NCBI RefSeq assembly: GCF_001045465.1 | Contig: NZ_LFND01000002.1 | Location: forward strand, 434,001 to 498,000 | Direction: 5' to 3' | Source: Chryseobacterium angstadtii | GTDB taxonomy: Bacteria > Bacteroidota > Bacteroidia > Flavobacteriales > Weeksellaceae | DNA: 64,000 bases | Shown: positions 44,349 through 55,000 of the stretch, piece after piece | Layout: each line of letters opens with the position of its first letter | Position numbering within the stretch: the stretch's first letter is position 1 | Notes under the pieces: generated by a model | What the model was told of the DNA's origin: nothing | What the model saw: the letters and a program-made list of their open reading frames with translations, nothing else | Databases searched by the model: none | Made by a program: the position numbers and the translations under genes

Positions 44349-44999
44349 TTATCGTTGTAATTTTTCACCATAGCTCAGATCTCCGGCATCCCCGAGTCCT
44401 GGCGTGATGTATCCTTTGGAAGTAAGATCTTCATCAATGGCTCCTACCCATATTTTTGCATCAGGGTAAGCTTTCTCGATGGTTTCAACGCCTTGTCTGG
44501 AAGCTATTGCAGCCACAATATGCAGCTGGGTTGGAGTTCCATTAGTCAGAAGGTCTTTAATCGCTTCAATTAATGACGCACCTGTTGCCAGCATTGGATC
44601 AGCTACAATCAAAGGTCTTCCTTCAATATTCGGGCAGGTAAGATAATCCTGTTTAATCGAGAAGTAGTCGTTGGCATCATGCTTTCTGTAAGCAGCAACG
44701 AAACCACAATCTGCTCTATCCAGATAGCTCAAAATTCCTTCAAATAAAGGAACTCCGGCTCTCAAAATAGTTGTAATCACCGGCTGAACTGCAATTTCCT
44801 GAACTTTAATTTTATCCAAAGGAGTCTGAATCTCCACTTCTTTATATTCCAGTCCTTTACTGATTTCAAAAGCAGCAATTTCACCTATACGTTCCATATT
44901 TCTACGGAATCTCATTCGGTCATGCTGGATATCTACATTCCTAAGCTCGTTGATCCAGGAGTTTATTAAAGAAAATTGTTTTGAAAGTTCTGTTACCAT
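44349..44999 (-). CDS. upp: Uracil phosphoribosyltransferase
   Basis: 216 residues from the ATG at 44999 (a TTG two codons upstream is less likely). It salvages uracil with PRPP to UMP. Motifs: RAGVPLFEGIL, RADCGFVAAYRK, the PRPP site VADPMLATGASLIEA and the end GLGDAGDLSYGEKL. It ends 3 bases from the convergent hydrolase stop. Confidence 0.95.
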   Translation of the reverse strand: MVTELSKQFSLINSWINELRNVDIQHDRMRFRRNMERIGEIAAFEISKGLEYKEVEIQTPLDKIKVQEIAVQPVITTILRAGVPLFEGILSYLDRADCGFVAAYRKHDANDYFSIKQDYLTCPNIEGRPLIVADPMLATGASLIEAIKDLLTNGTPTQLHIVAAIASRQGVETIEKAYPDAKIWVGAIDEDLTSKGYITPGLGDAGDLSYGEKLQR

Positions 45000-45002
45000 A
45001 GT

Positions 45003-45062
45003 CAATTTGATAATATAATGATGTGATGATTTGGTAATATGATGATGTGTTGATTATTGAGT
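45003..45062. repeat. Degenerate repeat, site 10
   Basis: Plus-strand words ATATAATGATGTGATGATTTGG and ATATGATGATGTGTTGATT between the four-helix stop and the upp start. Similar words occur at site 11. Confidence 0.5.
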
Positions 45063-45411
45063 CTATTCATATTTTCTGGCAGTTGAAATGATTTTAGACA
45101 ATAATTTCTGAATACTTAATAACTGTATTTTTAAAGCCGGGTCAAAATTATAATTTTCAGAATTTTTCACAAAGCAACAGCCAGTACTCCGTTTCTTTCG
45201 CTTCTTTATCTGCAATTTTCAGTTTGTGGATAAAATCAGCTCTGCTTTCAGCACTCTGCGCTTCAAAAATATTAGCTCCAATTGATGTTCCTGATTTCAT
45301 AAGCTGGTTTGCAATGACAAACTTCCTCCTACTCTCAAGTGACTCAGTATATTTAATGATGTCTAATGAAAACCTGATACTTAAATCTAAAATTTCGTTC
45401 TTCTTTTCCAT
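45063..45411 (-). pseudogene. Frameshifted four-helix-bundle (23S rRNA IVS-type) protein
   Basis: The N-terminal frame (MEKKNEILDLSIRFSLDII, MKSGTSIGANIFEAQ, KEAKETEYWLLLCE) is a typical four-helix bundle protein, but it stops after 84 residues at 45157. If one A is removed from the A5 run at 45163-45167, the frame continues with NSENYNFDPALKIQLLSIQK and ends STARKYE at 45063, 115 residues, which is the normal family length. So the gene is broken by a one-base change, a programmed slip, or a sequencing error. Function of the family is poorly known. Confidence 0.8.
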
Positions 45412-45461
45412 ATCTTAATTAACATTAGCACATCAGTAAATTATCTCATCAGCAAATCATC
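45412..45461 (-). repeat. Degenerate repeat, site 11, after der
   Basis: On the sense strand after the der stop: GATGATTTGCTGATGAG, TTTACTGATGTGCTAATG. C-poor, in the same position class as the others. Confidence 0.45.
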
Positions 45462-46772
45462 TTATTTTTGTCTGAAATACACTTCAATAGGAACTCCGGT
45501 GAAACCGAATTCTTTTCTCAGCTGGTTTTCAGTAAATCTTTTGTAGGGTTCTTTTACATACTGAGGCAGGTTGCAGAAAAATACAAACTGCGGAGACGGC
45601 GTCGGAAGCTGTACACAGTATTTAATTTTAATGTATTTTCCTTTGTTGGCCGGTGGCGGAGTCTGCTCGAAAATAGGAAGCATCACTTCATTTAATTTTG
45701 AAGTTTTGATCTTCTTCTTACGGTCTTCATATACTTCCATAGCCACCTCCACTGCTTTCAGGATTCTCTGTTTCGTTAGAGCTGATATAAAAAGAATTGG
45801 AATATCATGAAACTGCCCGATTTTATCTTTAATGGCTTTCTCAAAATCACGCATGGTGTTGGTTTGCTTGTCTTCCACAAGGTCCCATTTATTCACCAGG
45901 ATCACAATTCCTTTTCTGTTTTTCTGTGCCAGTCCGAAGATATTCATATCCTGAGATTCCCATCCCAGCGTAGCATCTACCATAACGATTACTACATCAG
46001 AATATTCGATGGAACGGATGGATCTCATTACAGAATAGAATTCCAAATCTTCATTTACTTTAGATTTTCTTCTCATTCCTGCGGTATCTACCAACACAAA
46101 CTCATGACCGAATTTATTGTAAAGCGTCTGAATACTGTCTCTTGTAGTTCCTGCAATATCAGTAACAATATTTCTTTCCACATCCAGCAAGGCATTCGTC
46201 AAAGTAGATTTCCCTACATTTGGACGTCCTGCAATGGTAATTTTAGGCAGACCCTCAAACGGATCTTTATATTCTGTTGTTGGAAAATCTTTAACGATAT
46301 CATCAAGAAGATCCCCGGTTCCTGAACCTGTGGCAGAAGAAAGAGTATAATATTTATCTATTCCTAACTGGTAGAATTCTGTAGCAGGAAGTTCCTCTTT
46401 TGAGGAATCCACTTTATTGATGACAATGTAGATCGGCTTATTTGATCTTCTCAGAAGACGGTAAATCTCGTAATCGGTATCGGTAAGACCTTCTTCCACA
46501 TTCATCATAAAAATAATGGATGTAGCTTCATCTACGGCCAGCTGAACCTGTTTGCGGATCTCTTCTTCAAAAATATCATCCGTTCCTACATCATATCCGC
46601 CGGTATCAATAACTGTAAAATCAACACCGTTCCAGTCAGATTTTCCATAATGACGGTCTCTTGTAACACCAGCCGTAGAATCTACGATGGCTTCTCTTCT
46701 TTCCAGTAAACGGTTAAAAAGTGTGGATTTTCCTACGTTGGGACGCCCAACGATTGCGACAATATTTGACAT
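45462..46772 (-). CDS. der: Ribosome biogenesis GTPase Der (EngA)
   Basis: 436 residues with two tandem G domains: GRPNVGKSTLFN (1) with DTGGYDVG, NKVDSS; and GRPNVGKSTLTN (about 182) with DTAGMRRK and NKWDLVED. A KH-like C-terminal domain closes the chain (GVPIEVYFRQK). It acts in 50S assembly and is normally essential. TATCTTTG lies upstream at 46835-46842. Confidence 0.97.
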   Translation of the reverse strand: MSNIVAIVGRPNVGKSTLFNRLLERREAIVDSTAGVTRDRHYGKSDWNGVDFTVIDTGGYDVGTDDIFEEEIRKQVQLAVDEATSIIFMMNVEEGLTDTDYEIYRLLRRSNKPIYIVINKVDSSKEELPATEFYQLGIDKYYTLSSATGSGTGDLLDDIVKDFPTTEYKDPFEGLPKITIAGRPNVGKSTLTNALLDVERNIVTDIAGTTRDSIQTLYNKFGHEFVLVDTAGMRRKSKVNEDLEFYSVMRSIRSIEYSDVVIVMVDATLGWESQDMNIFGLAQKNRKGIVILVNKWDLVEDKQTNTMRDFEKAIKDKIGQFHDIPILFISALTKQRILKAVEVAMEVYEDRKKKIKTSKLNEVMLPIFEQTPPPANKGKYIKIKYCVQLPTPSPQFVFFCNLPQYVKEPYKRFTENQLRKEFGFTGVPIEVYFRQK

Positions 46773-46834
46773 AAAAATGTTTAATAAATGAAATTATTAA
46801 TGGGTATCTCCAACTTTTGGAGCCCAATTTTTTG

Positions 46835-46842
46835 CAAAGATA
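46835..46842 (-). promoter_or_regulatory. TATCTTTG box of der
   Basis: On the minus strand TATCTTTG ends 62 bases before the der ATG, giving a longer leader than at most genes here. Confidence 0.4.
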
Positions 46843-47028
46843 AGGTTTTATTATTTAGATATTTAAAAAGTACTCGTTTTAAATAATTTCTGAATCAACA
46901 AAAGCCCAACCTATCAAATTAACAATCAAACCATTACAAATAAACGCGGTATTTCTTAATATTGATCTCGAAAAAATATTTTTTCTATTGAATAATTTTT
47001 ATAATTTTGCACCACCAAAAAATAAGGC

Positions 47029-47099
47029 AGACCTATAGTGTAACGGTAGCACTCCGGTTTTTGGTACCGTCAGTCGGGGTTCGAATCCCTGTGGGTCTA
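47029..47099 (+). tRNA. tRNA-Gln (anticodon TTG)
   Basis: Acceptor AGACCTA pairs with TGGGTCT (47092-47098; one G-T pair) and discriminator A at 47099. The anticodon loop is TTTTGGT with anticodon TTG, which reads CAA. The T arm has TTCGAAT between CGGGG and CCCTG, and the D arm GTAACGGTAGC is normal. No CCA is encoded, as usual in this phylum. A TAATTTTG box lies about 15 bases upstream. It is a single tRNA, followed by a terminator. Confidence 0.95.
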
Positions 47100-47106
47100 C
47101 ATAAAA

Positions 47107-47134
47107 AATAACCGCTTGAATTCAAGCGGTTATT
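47107..47134 (+). terminator. tRNA-Gln terminator
   Basis: A perfect 28-base palindrome with arms AATAACCGCTTGAA and TTCAAGCGGTTATT, followed by T-rich sequence. Confidence 0.85.
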
Positions 47135-47213
47135 TATTTTTCATCAAATGTGTTTTTAACTCTCCAGAATTTTTTTAAGCTTCCCAACCTGTCATAAAAA
47201 ATTCTATTGATTT

Positions 47214-47354
47214 CTAAAAAATATTATCCAGCGCCAAATAAATAATTATCGAAATAAGCGCTACATAAAAAATAAATTCAAATTTTTTCAGCTTTTTTAC
47301 TAATCTGCAATTTTTGTTAATTTTCTCCAATTCATCTTCCGTGTAATTTTCCAT
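47214..47354 (-). CDS. Putative 46-residue membrane microprotein
   Basis: A short frame with ATG at 47354 and TAG at 47214 reads MENYTEDELEKINKNC, then KKLKKFEF, then a hydrophobic helix (FIFYVALISIIIYLALDNIF). An acidic head, a basic cluster and one membrane helix at the C-terminus give a tail-anchored topology. The gap around it has no other gene. No family is recognised, and codon support is limited by size. Confidence 0.45.
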   Translation of the reverse strand: MENYTEDELEKINKNCRLVKKLKKFEFIFYVALISIIIYLALDNIF

Positions 47355-47652
47355 TTGTGTTGTGTTTTATTTTTCGAAATAATTAAGACAAAACTATATT
47401 ATGCAGCCATAAAAAACATCATCCGAAGCGCTACTTATTGTTAACTACAAATGAATAACACGTTAAAAAATAGTTAACAATAAATTCATAACAACCAACA
47501 AACCAGTTTATTATAATTTAAATTCAATATTTTAAATTAAACACGCTTTCATTGCAAAACGATTCAAAAAATAGAAAAGATTTTACAGATTATAGACAAA
47601 AACAACTAACAGGAAGTTTAGAAATTAAGAATTTTAATCATTGACATCTGAT

Positions 47653-48279
47653 TTAAATATTTTTTAAATACGTATTCAAATCTGATTCTTTCCCTATATC
47701 CATCTTGGTTTTTATTTTCGTTTTATACACCCTTGCACTACCCTCCGTAATATTTTCCAACAACGAAATTTCTTTGGACGACAACTCAAGCTTATAATAA
47801 ACACAAAACTTCAGCTCATTATTGGTTAAAGAAGGAAATCTTTCAGAGAGCTTTTGAATAAACTGTCTATTCTCCAGAGAACTTTCATTAATAAGGTCAT
47901 AATTCTTCTTATCAATCTGGATCAGATTATTGATTTTAAGAAAAAGATCAGTAATCATCTGTTCTGCATCAATATTCTTAGATTTTTTCATCTTCCTGAT
48001 ATTTTCCAGAAAGGTTTTTTCGGTTTCTATTTTCAGATTAAGATTAAGATGCAGATTGGTAATCTTTTCTTCCTGACGCTTTAAATCCTGTTCCAGAATC
48101 TTCTTATTTTTTGTCAGGATAATCTTCTCTTTCTCTACAATCTCCTTCTCTTTTTTACTGATATTCTTTATAATACAAATGATAATTCCAAAAATGAAAA
48201 CTACGACACACACCGCGATAAGCATTAATGTGTTTTTTAATTTCTGGCTGGCTATTTTTTCTTTATGCTTCTTGATCAA
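47653..48279 (-). CDS. Membrane-anchored coiled-coil HTH protein, C-part of a split regulator
   Basis: 208 residues from a TTG at 48279. Helix 15-39 (NTLMLIAVCVVVFIFGIIICII) spans the membrane, a coiled coil follows (KKEKEIVEKEKIIL and EQDLKRQEEKITNL), and the last 65 residues are a LuxR-type HTH (FPSLTNNELKFCVYYKLELSSKEISLL, SARVYKTKIKTKM). It overlaps the TPR gene by 17 bases. Deleting one A of the AAAA run in the overlap would fuse both into a TPR-membrane-coil-HTH chain, a common regulator type in Flavobacteriales. So this is probably half of one gene. Confidence 0.8.
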   Translation of the reverse strand: MIKKHKEKIASQKLKNTLMLIAVCVVVFIFGIIICIIKNISKKEKEIVEKEKIILTKNKKILEQDLKRQEEKITNLHLNLNLKIETEKTFLENIRKMKKSKNIDAEQMITDLFLKINNLIQIDKKNYDLINESSLENRQFIQKLSERFPSLTNNELKFCVYYKLELSSKEISLLENITEGSARVYKTKIKTKMDIGKESDLNTYLKNI

Positions 48280-49402
48280 CGCTTTTGATAATAAAGCTAT
48301 TTAAGGTATCAGAAATGTACATCAGCTTATCATTTGTTTTCTCATTACTCTGGTCTCGTAATAATTTCAATTTTTTACATAACCCCTTCACCCCTGTATT
48401 ATTATTCATTTTCAATTCATAGGATTGAAGCATCTCATTAATCTGAATTTTATCTTGAATATCAGTTGTTTTACCTTCCAGAAACAGTCCATAATTAATC
48501 ATTTCTTTCATTTTATCATTCTCATTAGTTTCGTTATAAAGATCAAACTGCCTTTCCATATTCATCACAGCCAAATGATAAAACTCTACTTTCCCTTTAT
48601 AATAATTCATTTCCTCCTTCATAAGCAACTCTGCCTCAGCATATTTCTTACTCTGATAATAATAAAACCCTAGATTTCCTTTTACACTTACAAAGAAGTC
48701 TTCCTCTTCCGCAGTCATATCTTTTATCTGCTCTAGTATCACAATTGCTTTTTTCGTTTCTTCAGTTGCAAGATTAAGGTTTCCCATTTTTTCATATGAA
48801 AGACCAAAGTTATTATGCATGGAAGCAATATAAAGAAGGTTTTTACGGTCTTTAGGGAGATTTTGCAAGCATTTATTAAAGTAAAAAAGGGCTTGTTTAT
48901 ATTGTTTTTCATTGTAATAAATCCTTCCCTTCAGGTGATAAAGGTGAGGCAGAAAATATTTCTGACCATCTTTATCATCTAATTTAATAGCTTCATTAAG
49001 AAACTGCATCGACAGTTTGGGAGATCTGTGTTCGAACTGATGAGCCAAATTGAAATTACAGGCAATGCTGATATAATCATATTCATTATTATTCAAAATC
49101 AGTAATTCATAAACAACTGGGATTGTTTTGATTAAAAGTTCATCATCTTTACTGTCAGCATCATTAAAAAGTTCTACATACTTACTGCTTATCAGAAATT
49201 TACGATCATTAGTTTCTCTGTTCTTTTCTAATTCTCTGTTCTTTAAAGCAATAATTTTTTCAGGCCGATGCCTTACTGCAGCAGCCTCATGACCAATTTT
49301 ATCAAAGTAGTGATTGGCCTCATCTTTAGTCGAACTGCTACAAGAAATAATATTTAATATTAAGAGTAAAACAGCTAAAATTTTAATAACATCTTTTTTC
49401 AT
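48263..49402 (-). CDS. TPR lipoprotein-like protein, N-part of a split regulator
   Basis: 379 residues from the ATG at 49402 (a TTG just upstream is less likely). A signal peptide leads to a lipobox-like ISCSSS. Four or more TPR units follow (LYHLKGRIYYNEKQYKQALFYFNKCLQ, SMHNNFGLSYEKMGNLNLATEETKKAI, VKGNLGFYYYQSKKYAEAELL). It lacks its own output domain. The next frame, with a membrane helix and HTH, starts inside its end. A lipobox on a chain that would continue into the membrane is unusual, so the Cys may not be lipidated. Confidence 0.82.
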   Translation of the reverse strand: MKKDVIKILAVLLLILNIISCSSSTKDEANHYFDKIGHEAAAVRHRPEKIIALKNRELEKNRETNDRKFLISSKYVELFNDADSKDDELLIKTIPVVYELLILNNNEYDYISIACNFNLAHQFEHRSPKLSMQFLNEAIKLDDKDGQKYFLPHLYHLKGRIYYNEKQYKQALFYFNKCLQNLPKDRKNLLYIASMHNNFGLSYEKMGNLNLATEETKKAIVILEQIKDMTAEEEDFFVSVKGNLGFYYYQSKKYAEAELLMKEEMNYYKGKVEFYHLAVMNMERQFDLYNETNENDKMKEMINYGLFLEGKTTDIQDKIQINEMLQSYELKMNNNTGVKGLCKKLKLLRDQSNEKTNDKLMYISDTLNSFIIKSVDQEA

Positions 49403-50150
49403 CAATTCATTTTTTTCATATTATTTCCAATCAAACAACAATAATATTCATATAAATATTTTTTTTTCGCATCATAATTAAATAATATTAACTAATATAT
49501 AATTGCTCTTTCAAAAATAGCGCCGAATTACCATTCTCTTATGCGTGACATTTTATTTATAAAAAATTAACACTAAAAAACATTATAAGTATTTAATAAT
49601 CAAATATTTAATACATTCAATTTTAACATTTTTTTTCACAAAAACATATATCACTAACAATCAGTTAACACCAACATTACACATTTTATGCTTCAGAAAA
49701 CTAATTTTGCCAAAGAATCTAGTTCAAAAACACAAATTTTCAGATTCAATCAAAACCCATATAAAAAAACCTTTTTAACGTATGAAAATTTATTTTACCA
49801 ATGCAGATCACTGTATCAACATCTATTTCAGATGACAAGCGCTCAGGTGGGAATAAGGACATTTCAATTAACCTTGTTCTGAAAGTATTTTCCTGAAATA
49901 AAAATACAGATACCCGATGATGAGAATGTTTTAAGACAGTGTACAGGACATTATTAACCAAGTTATTTTGACATATCCAAACACATCTCATCATTCCAGA
50001 TTCACAAATGACATAGTCATTTAAAACATATTATTTATTTACTATCAATATTCACCTTTAGCTAAGCACACCTATTTCCCTGTTTAGTTCTACTCTTACG
50101 CTTAGTTAAAGGTTTTTAAACCGCAAAACAATAAAAACCTATAATCTATT
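49403..50150. other. AT-rich gap before the HTH cassette
   Basis: About 750 bases. A 64-codon plus-strand frame at 49688 has no recognisable feature and I do not trust it. The part 50040-50150 upstream of the cassette contains AAAGGTTTTTAAACC, a short inverted repeat. Nothing else can be named. Confidence 0.45.
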
Positions 50151-50576
50151 TTGGTACATAATTTTAAGGAAATAAAAATAGGATCACTGATCAAACAAAA
50201 GGTTACGGAACTGGGTATTGAAATGACCCGAATCTGCAATTTCTTCACATGTACTGAAGAGGAAATAAAAAAAATGTATGAATCTGAAAACATTCAGACT
50301 GAAGCTCTTCTTCGTTGGAGTAAGCTTCTGGAATATGATTTTTTCAGAATTTACTCACATCATTTGATCTTATATGCTCCCCCGAGCTCTCATATCAAGG
50401 AGAAAAAAAAATCTCATCTCCCTGAGTTTAGAAAAAATGTTTATACCATTGAGATTATCAATTTTATCCTTGAATTACTGGAACAGGATAAAAAAACACG
50501 GGCCCAGATTATTGAAGAGTACAGAATCCCTAAGACAACCTTATATAAATGGATTAAAAAATATAAAAACAAATAG
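50151..50576 (+). CDS. HTH cassette gene 1: transposase-like HTH protein
   Basis: 141 residues with a TTG start at 50151 (VHNFKEIKIGSLIKQKVTEL); an ATG at codon 25 would cut a conserved-looking part. The first part is XRE-like (IGSLIKQKVTELGIEMTRICNFF, TEEEIKKMYES), and the C-terminal 40 residues form a transposase-type HTH (KKTRAQIIEEYRIPKTTLYKWIKKY). There is no DDE catalytic domain. I recall this type in many Chryseobacterium genomes, next to genes like the two that follow. Function unknown. Confidence 0.72.
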   Translation: MVHNFKEIKIGSLIKQKVTELGIEMTRICNFFTCTEEEIKKMYESENIQTEALLRWSKLLEYDFFRIYSHHLILYAPPSSHIKEKKKSHLPEFRKNVYTIEIINFILELLEQDKKTRAQIIEEYRIPKTTLYKWIKKYKNK

Positions 50577-50603
50577 TCTCTACAATGAATGATTAATACA
50601 CAA

Positions 50604-50834
50604 ATGATGAAAAAGAACAACCCACACTCAGAGTTGATAGGACTAACCAAAAAAGAACTGATTCTAAGATTCGGAGATGAATTTAATTTTTACCCGGATG
50701 ATCTCTGGATCTACCTTATCAACAAAAACTTTCTGGGAAAAAAAACTTTTCTTGTTGTCCTGTTTAAGGACAATATGGTAATTAATGTTAATATCACAAA
50801 AACATATGGAAAATTTAAAAAAACCGGATTATAA
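50604..50834 (+). CDS. HTH cassette gene 2: small SmpA-like protein
   Basis: 76 residues from the ATG at 50604 (an ATG at 50589 adds five residues). The pattern LIGLTKKELILRFGDEFNFYPDDLWIYLI, then GKKTFLVVLFKDNMV, resembles the SmpA/BLIP-like small fold (G-x-T-K-x-E, G-x-x-F, W-x-Y). No signal peptide. It lies 27 bases after gene 1, and gene 3 begins inside its last codons. Function unknown. Confidence 0.68.
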   Translation: MMKKNNPHSELIGLTKKELILRFGDEFNFYPDDLWIYLINKNFLGKKTFLVVLFKDNMVINVNITKTYGKFKKTGL

Positions 50835-51138
50835 AAGAATATACACTGATCTTCTGAGCCTGAAATTTCCTGAGAAGCAAAATTCCTGCGAACATATTCT
50901 ATCTAAAACAGAGCTTATGGTAAAAGATGTACTTCTTCTCAACAAGATTATTTTCCCACAGGATGACAAAAAAGATTTCAGTCTTAATCAGAAGCACCGT
51001 TCCTACGATAGAATTTCAATTATGGAAATATTGGATTATCAGAAGTGCCACCAGCTTAATAACAGTCAGCTGGCCAATCATTTCAAAATAAGCAGAAACA
51101 GTGTCACTAAATGGAAAAAACATTTTCAAAACAATTAG
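50806..51138 (+). CDS. HTH cassette gene 3: transposase-like HTH protein
   Basis: 110 residues from the ATG at 50806 (MENLKKPDYKRIYTDLLSLKFPEK), which overlaps gene 2 by 29 bases; the ATG at 50785 gives a longer but less typical start. The C-terminus is an HTH: HRSYDRISIMEILDYQKCHQL, NNSQLANHFKISRNSVTKWKKHF. Only one HTH and no catalytic residues, so it is not a working transposase. Overlap and order with genes 1 and 2 suggest translational coupling. Confidence 0.75.
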   Translation: MENLKKPDYKRIYTDLLSLKFPEKQNSCEHILSKTELMVKDVLLLNKIIFPQDDKKDFSLNQKHRSYDRISIMEILDYQKCHQLNNSQLANHFKISRNSVTKWKKHFQNN

Positions 51139-51334
51139 ATACCGGAGAAGATACCAAGTGTATTTTCCCTCTTTTTATAAGTTTATTTTATTCTTGTTTA
51201 TTTTTTTAGTTTAAAGGTCTGAAAAAGTTTTCTCTAAAAGCAGTGTCGATATGTTGGCTATACACTTTTCAAATTCTGTACATCCCCAGAATCGGCACCT
51301 ATCTGCTTTTCCCTATCAATGACTTTTAAGCAAA

Positions 51335-51362
51335 ACAGTCCCGGCCAAATGGCCGGGACTGT
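51335..51362. terminator. Strong hairpin after katG
   Basis: Thirteen-base arms AACAGTCCCGGCC and GGCCGGGACTGTT around AAAT. On the minus strand TTTTG follows. The 250 bases between the HTH cassette and katG hold nothing else that I can name. Confidence 0.85.
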
Positions 51363-51394
51363 TATTTATTTTATCGGATATTTTTATAACCTTT

Positions 51395-54001
<2,607 letters not shown>

Positions 54002-54463
54002 ATGAAAAAAATAGTGGTTATTCTTCTTGTTGCTTTTATCATTATACAGTTTTTCCCCATCGATAAAACCAATCCTCCCCCAACTCCCGGGATGGATTTT
54101 CTGAAGATTAAAAATACCCCGGAACCTATTGCCAAGATCATCAAAACCTCATGTTATGACTGCCATTCCAATGAGACCCGATATCCGTGGTATTCCAGTA
54201 TTTCACCCGCTTCCTGGTTTGTTAAAAATCATATAGATGAAGGCAGAAAGCATCTTAATTTCTCTACCTTTGCTGTATACGAACCGAAGAGACAGGCTCA
54301 TAAGCTGGAAGAATGTATAGAAATGATTGAAAAAGAGGAAATGCCTCTGGAATCTTATTATGTAGGGCATCAGGCTGCCAAGCTTACTTCCGCGCAGTGC
54401 AAAGAATTGGTTCAGTATTTCAAAAAAGAAAAAGAAGATACCGAAAGGAAAATGTCATTTTAA
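54002..54463 (+). CDS. Heme-binding domain protein (Haem_bd, CxxCH)
   Basis: 153 residues. One N-terminal hydrophobic helix (KIVVILLVAFIIIQFF) anchors or exports it. The motif SCYDCHSNETRYPWYSSISPASW carries a c-type heme site CxxCH followed by the family-typical Arg-Tyr-Pro-Trp-Tyr. The C-terminal part is helical and charged. It probably receives heme in the periplasm. The DCC gene starts 8 bases after its stop, so they form an operon. Confidence 0.9.
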   Translation: MKKIVVILLVAFIIIQFFPIDKTNPPPTPGMDFLKIKNTPEPIAKIIKTSCYDCHSNETRYPWYSSISPASWFVKNHIDEGRKHLNFSTFAVYEPKRQAHKLEECIEMIEKEEMPLESYYVGHQAAKLTSAQCKELVQYFKKEKEDTERKMSF

Positions 54464-54471
54464 AAACCAAC

Positions 54472-54888
54472 ATGATGCAGGAGAACTGGGAAAATAAGCA
54501 TATTGTATTTTTTGACGGTGAATGCGGCGTCTGCAATTTCTGGGTACAATGGATTCTGGAACGGGATAAGAATGACCGGTTTCTGTTTGCTTCCCTTCAG
54601 TCTGATTTCGGACAGAAATTTTTATCCGAAAGAGGCCTGGAAACAAAAGTTTTCAATACCCTGTACCTATGGAGACCGGGACAATATTATTATGTAAAAT
54701 CCCGCGCGGTGCTACAGATCGCCAATATACTGGGTGGTGTTTACAAACTGTCCGCGGCAGGAAAAATATTCCCTGCCTTTTTAAGTGACCAGGTGTATGA
54801 TCTTGTTTCAAGAAACAGAATGAAACTGGCCAATCAGAAGTGTTTTCTTCCGGATCGGGAGCAAAAGAAGAAATTTATTGAGGTCTGA
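54472..54888 (+). CDS. DCC1-like thiol-disulfide oxidoreductase (DUF393)
   Basis: 138 residues from the ATG at 54472; the longer frame at 54397 overlaps the heme gene by 67 bases and reads a basic out-of-family extension. The DCC motif is clear: FFDGECGVCNFWVQWILERD, then RFLFASLQSDFG. The CGVC pair is the presumed redox site. Typical family length is 130-140. It is the second gene of the operon. Confidence 0.9.
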   Translation: MMQENWENKHIVFFDGECGVCNFWVQWILERDKNDRFLFASLQSDFGQKFLSERGLETKVFNTLYLWRPGQYYYVKSRAVLQIANILGGVYKLSAAGKIFPAFLSDQVYDLVSRNRMKLANQKCFLPDREQKKKFIEV

Positions 54889-54954
54889 ATTTTTAATTTA
54901 GATAAACGGGCTGAAGCCGGTTCCTATTGAATACCTTATCTATCATAAATAAAA

Positions 54955-54977
54955 AGCAAGGACGATTGATCCTTGCT
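54955..54977. terminator. Bidirectional terminator between DCC and amylase genes
   Basis: Arms AGCAAGGA and TCCTTGCT with a seven-base loop and A/T runs on both sides. Confidence 0.8.
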
Positions 54978-55000
54978 TCTTTTTTACATTATTATCAATT

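Noticed and set aside
45807-46325. A 172-codon plus-strand frame opposite der
   Set aside because: Antisense to an essential GTPase with intact motifs.
49688-49882. 64-codon plus-strand frame in the AT-rich gap
   Set aside because: Composition is that of AT-rich non-coding DNA; no family, no good start context.
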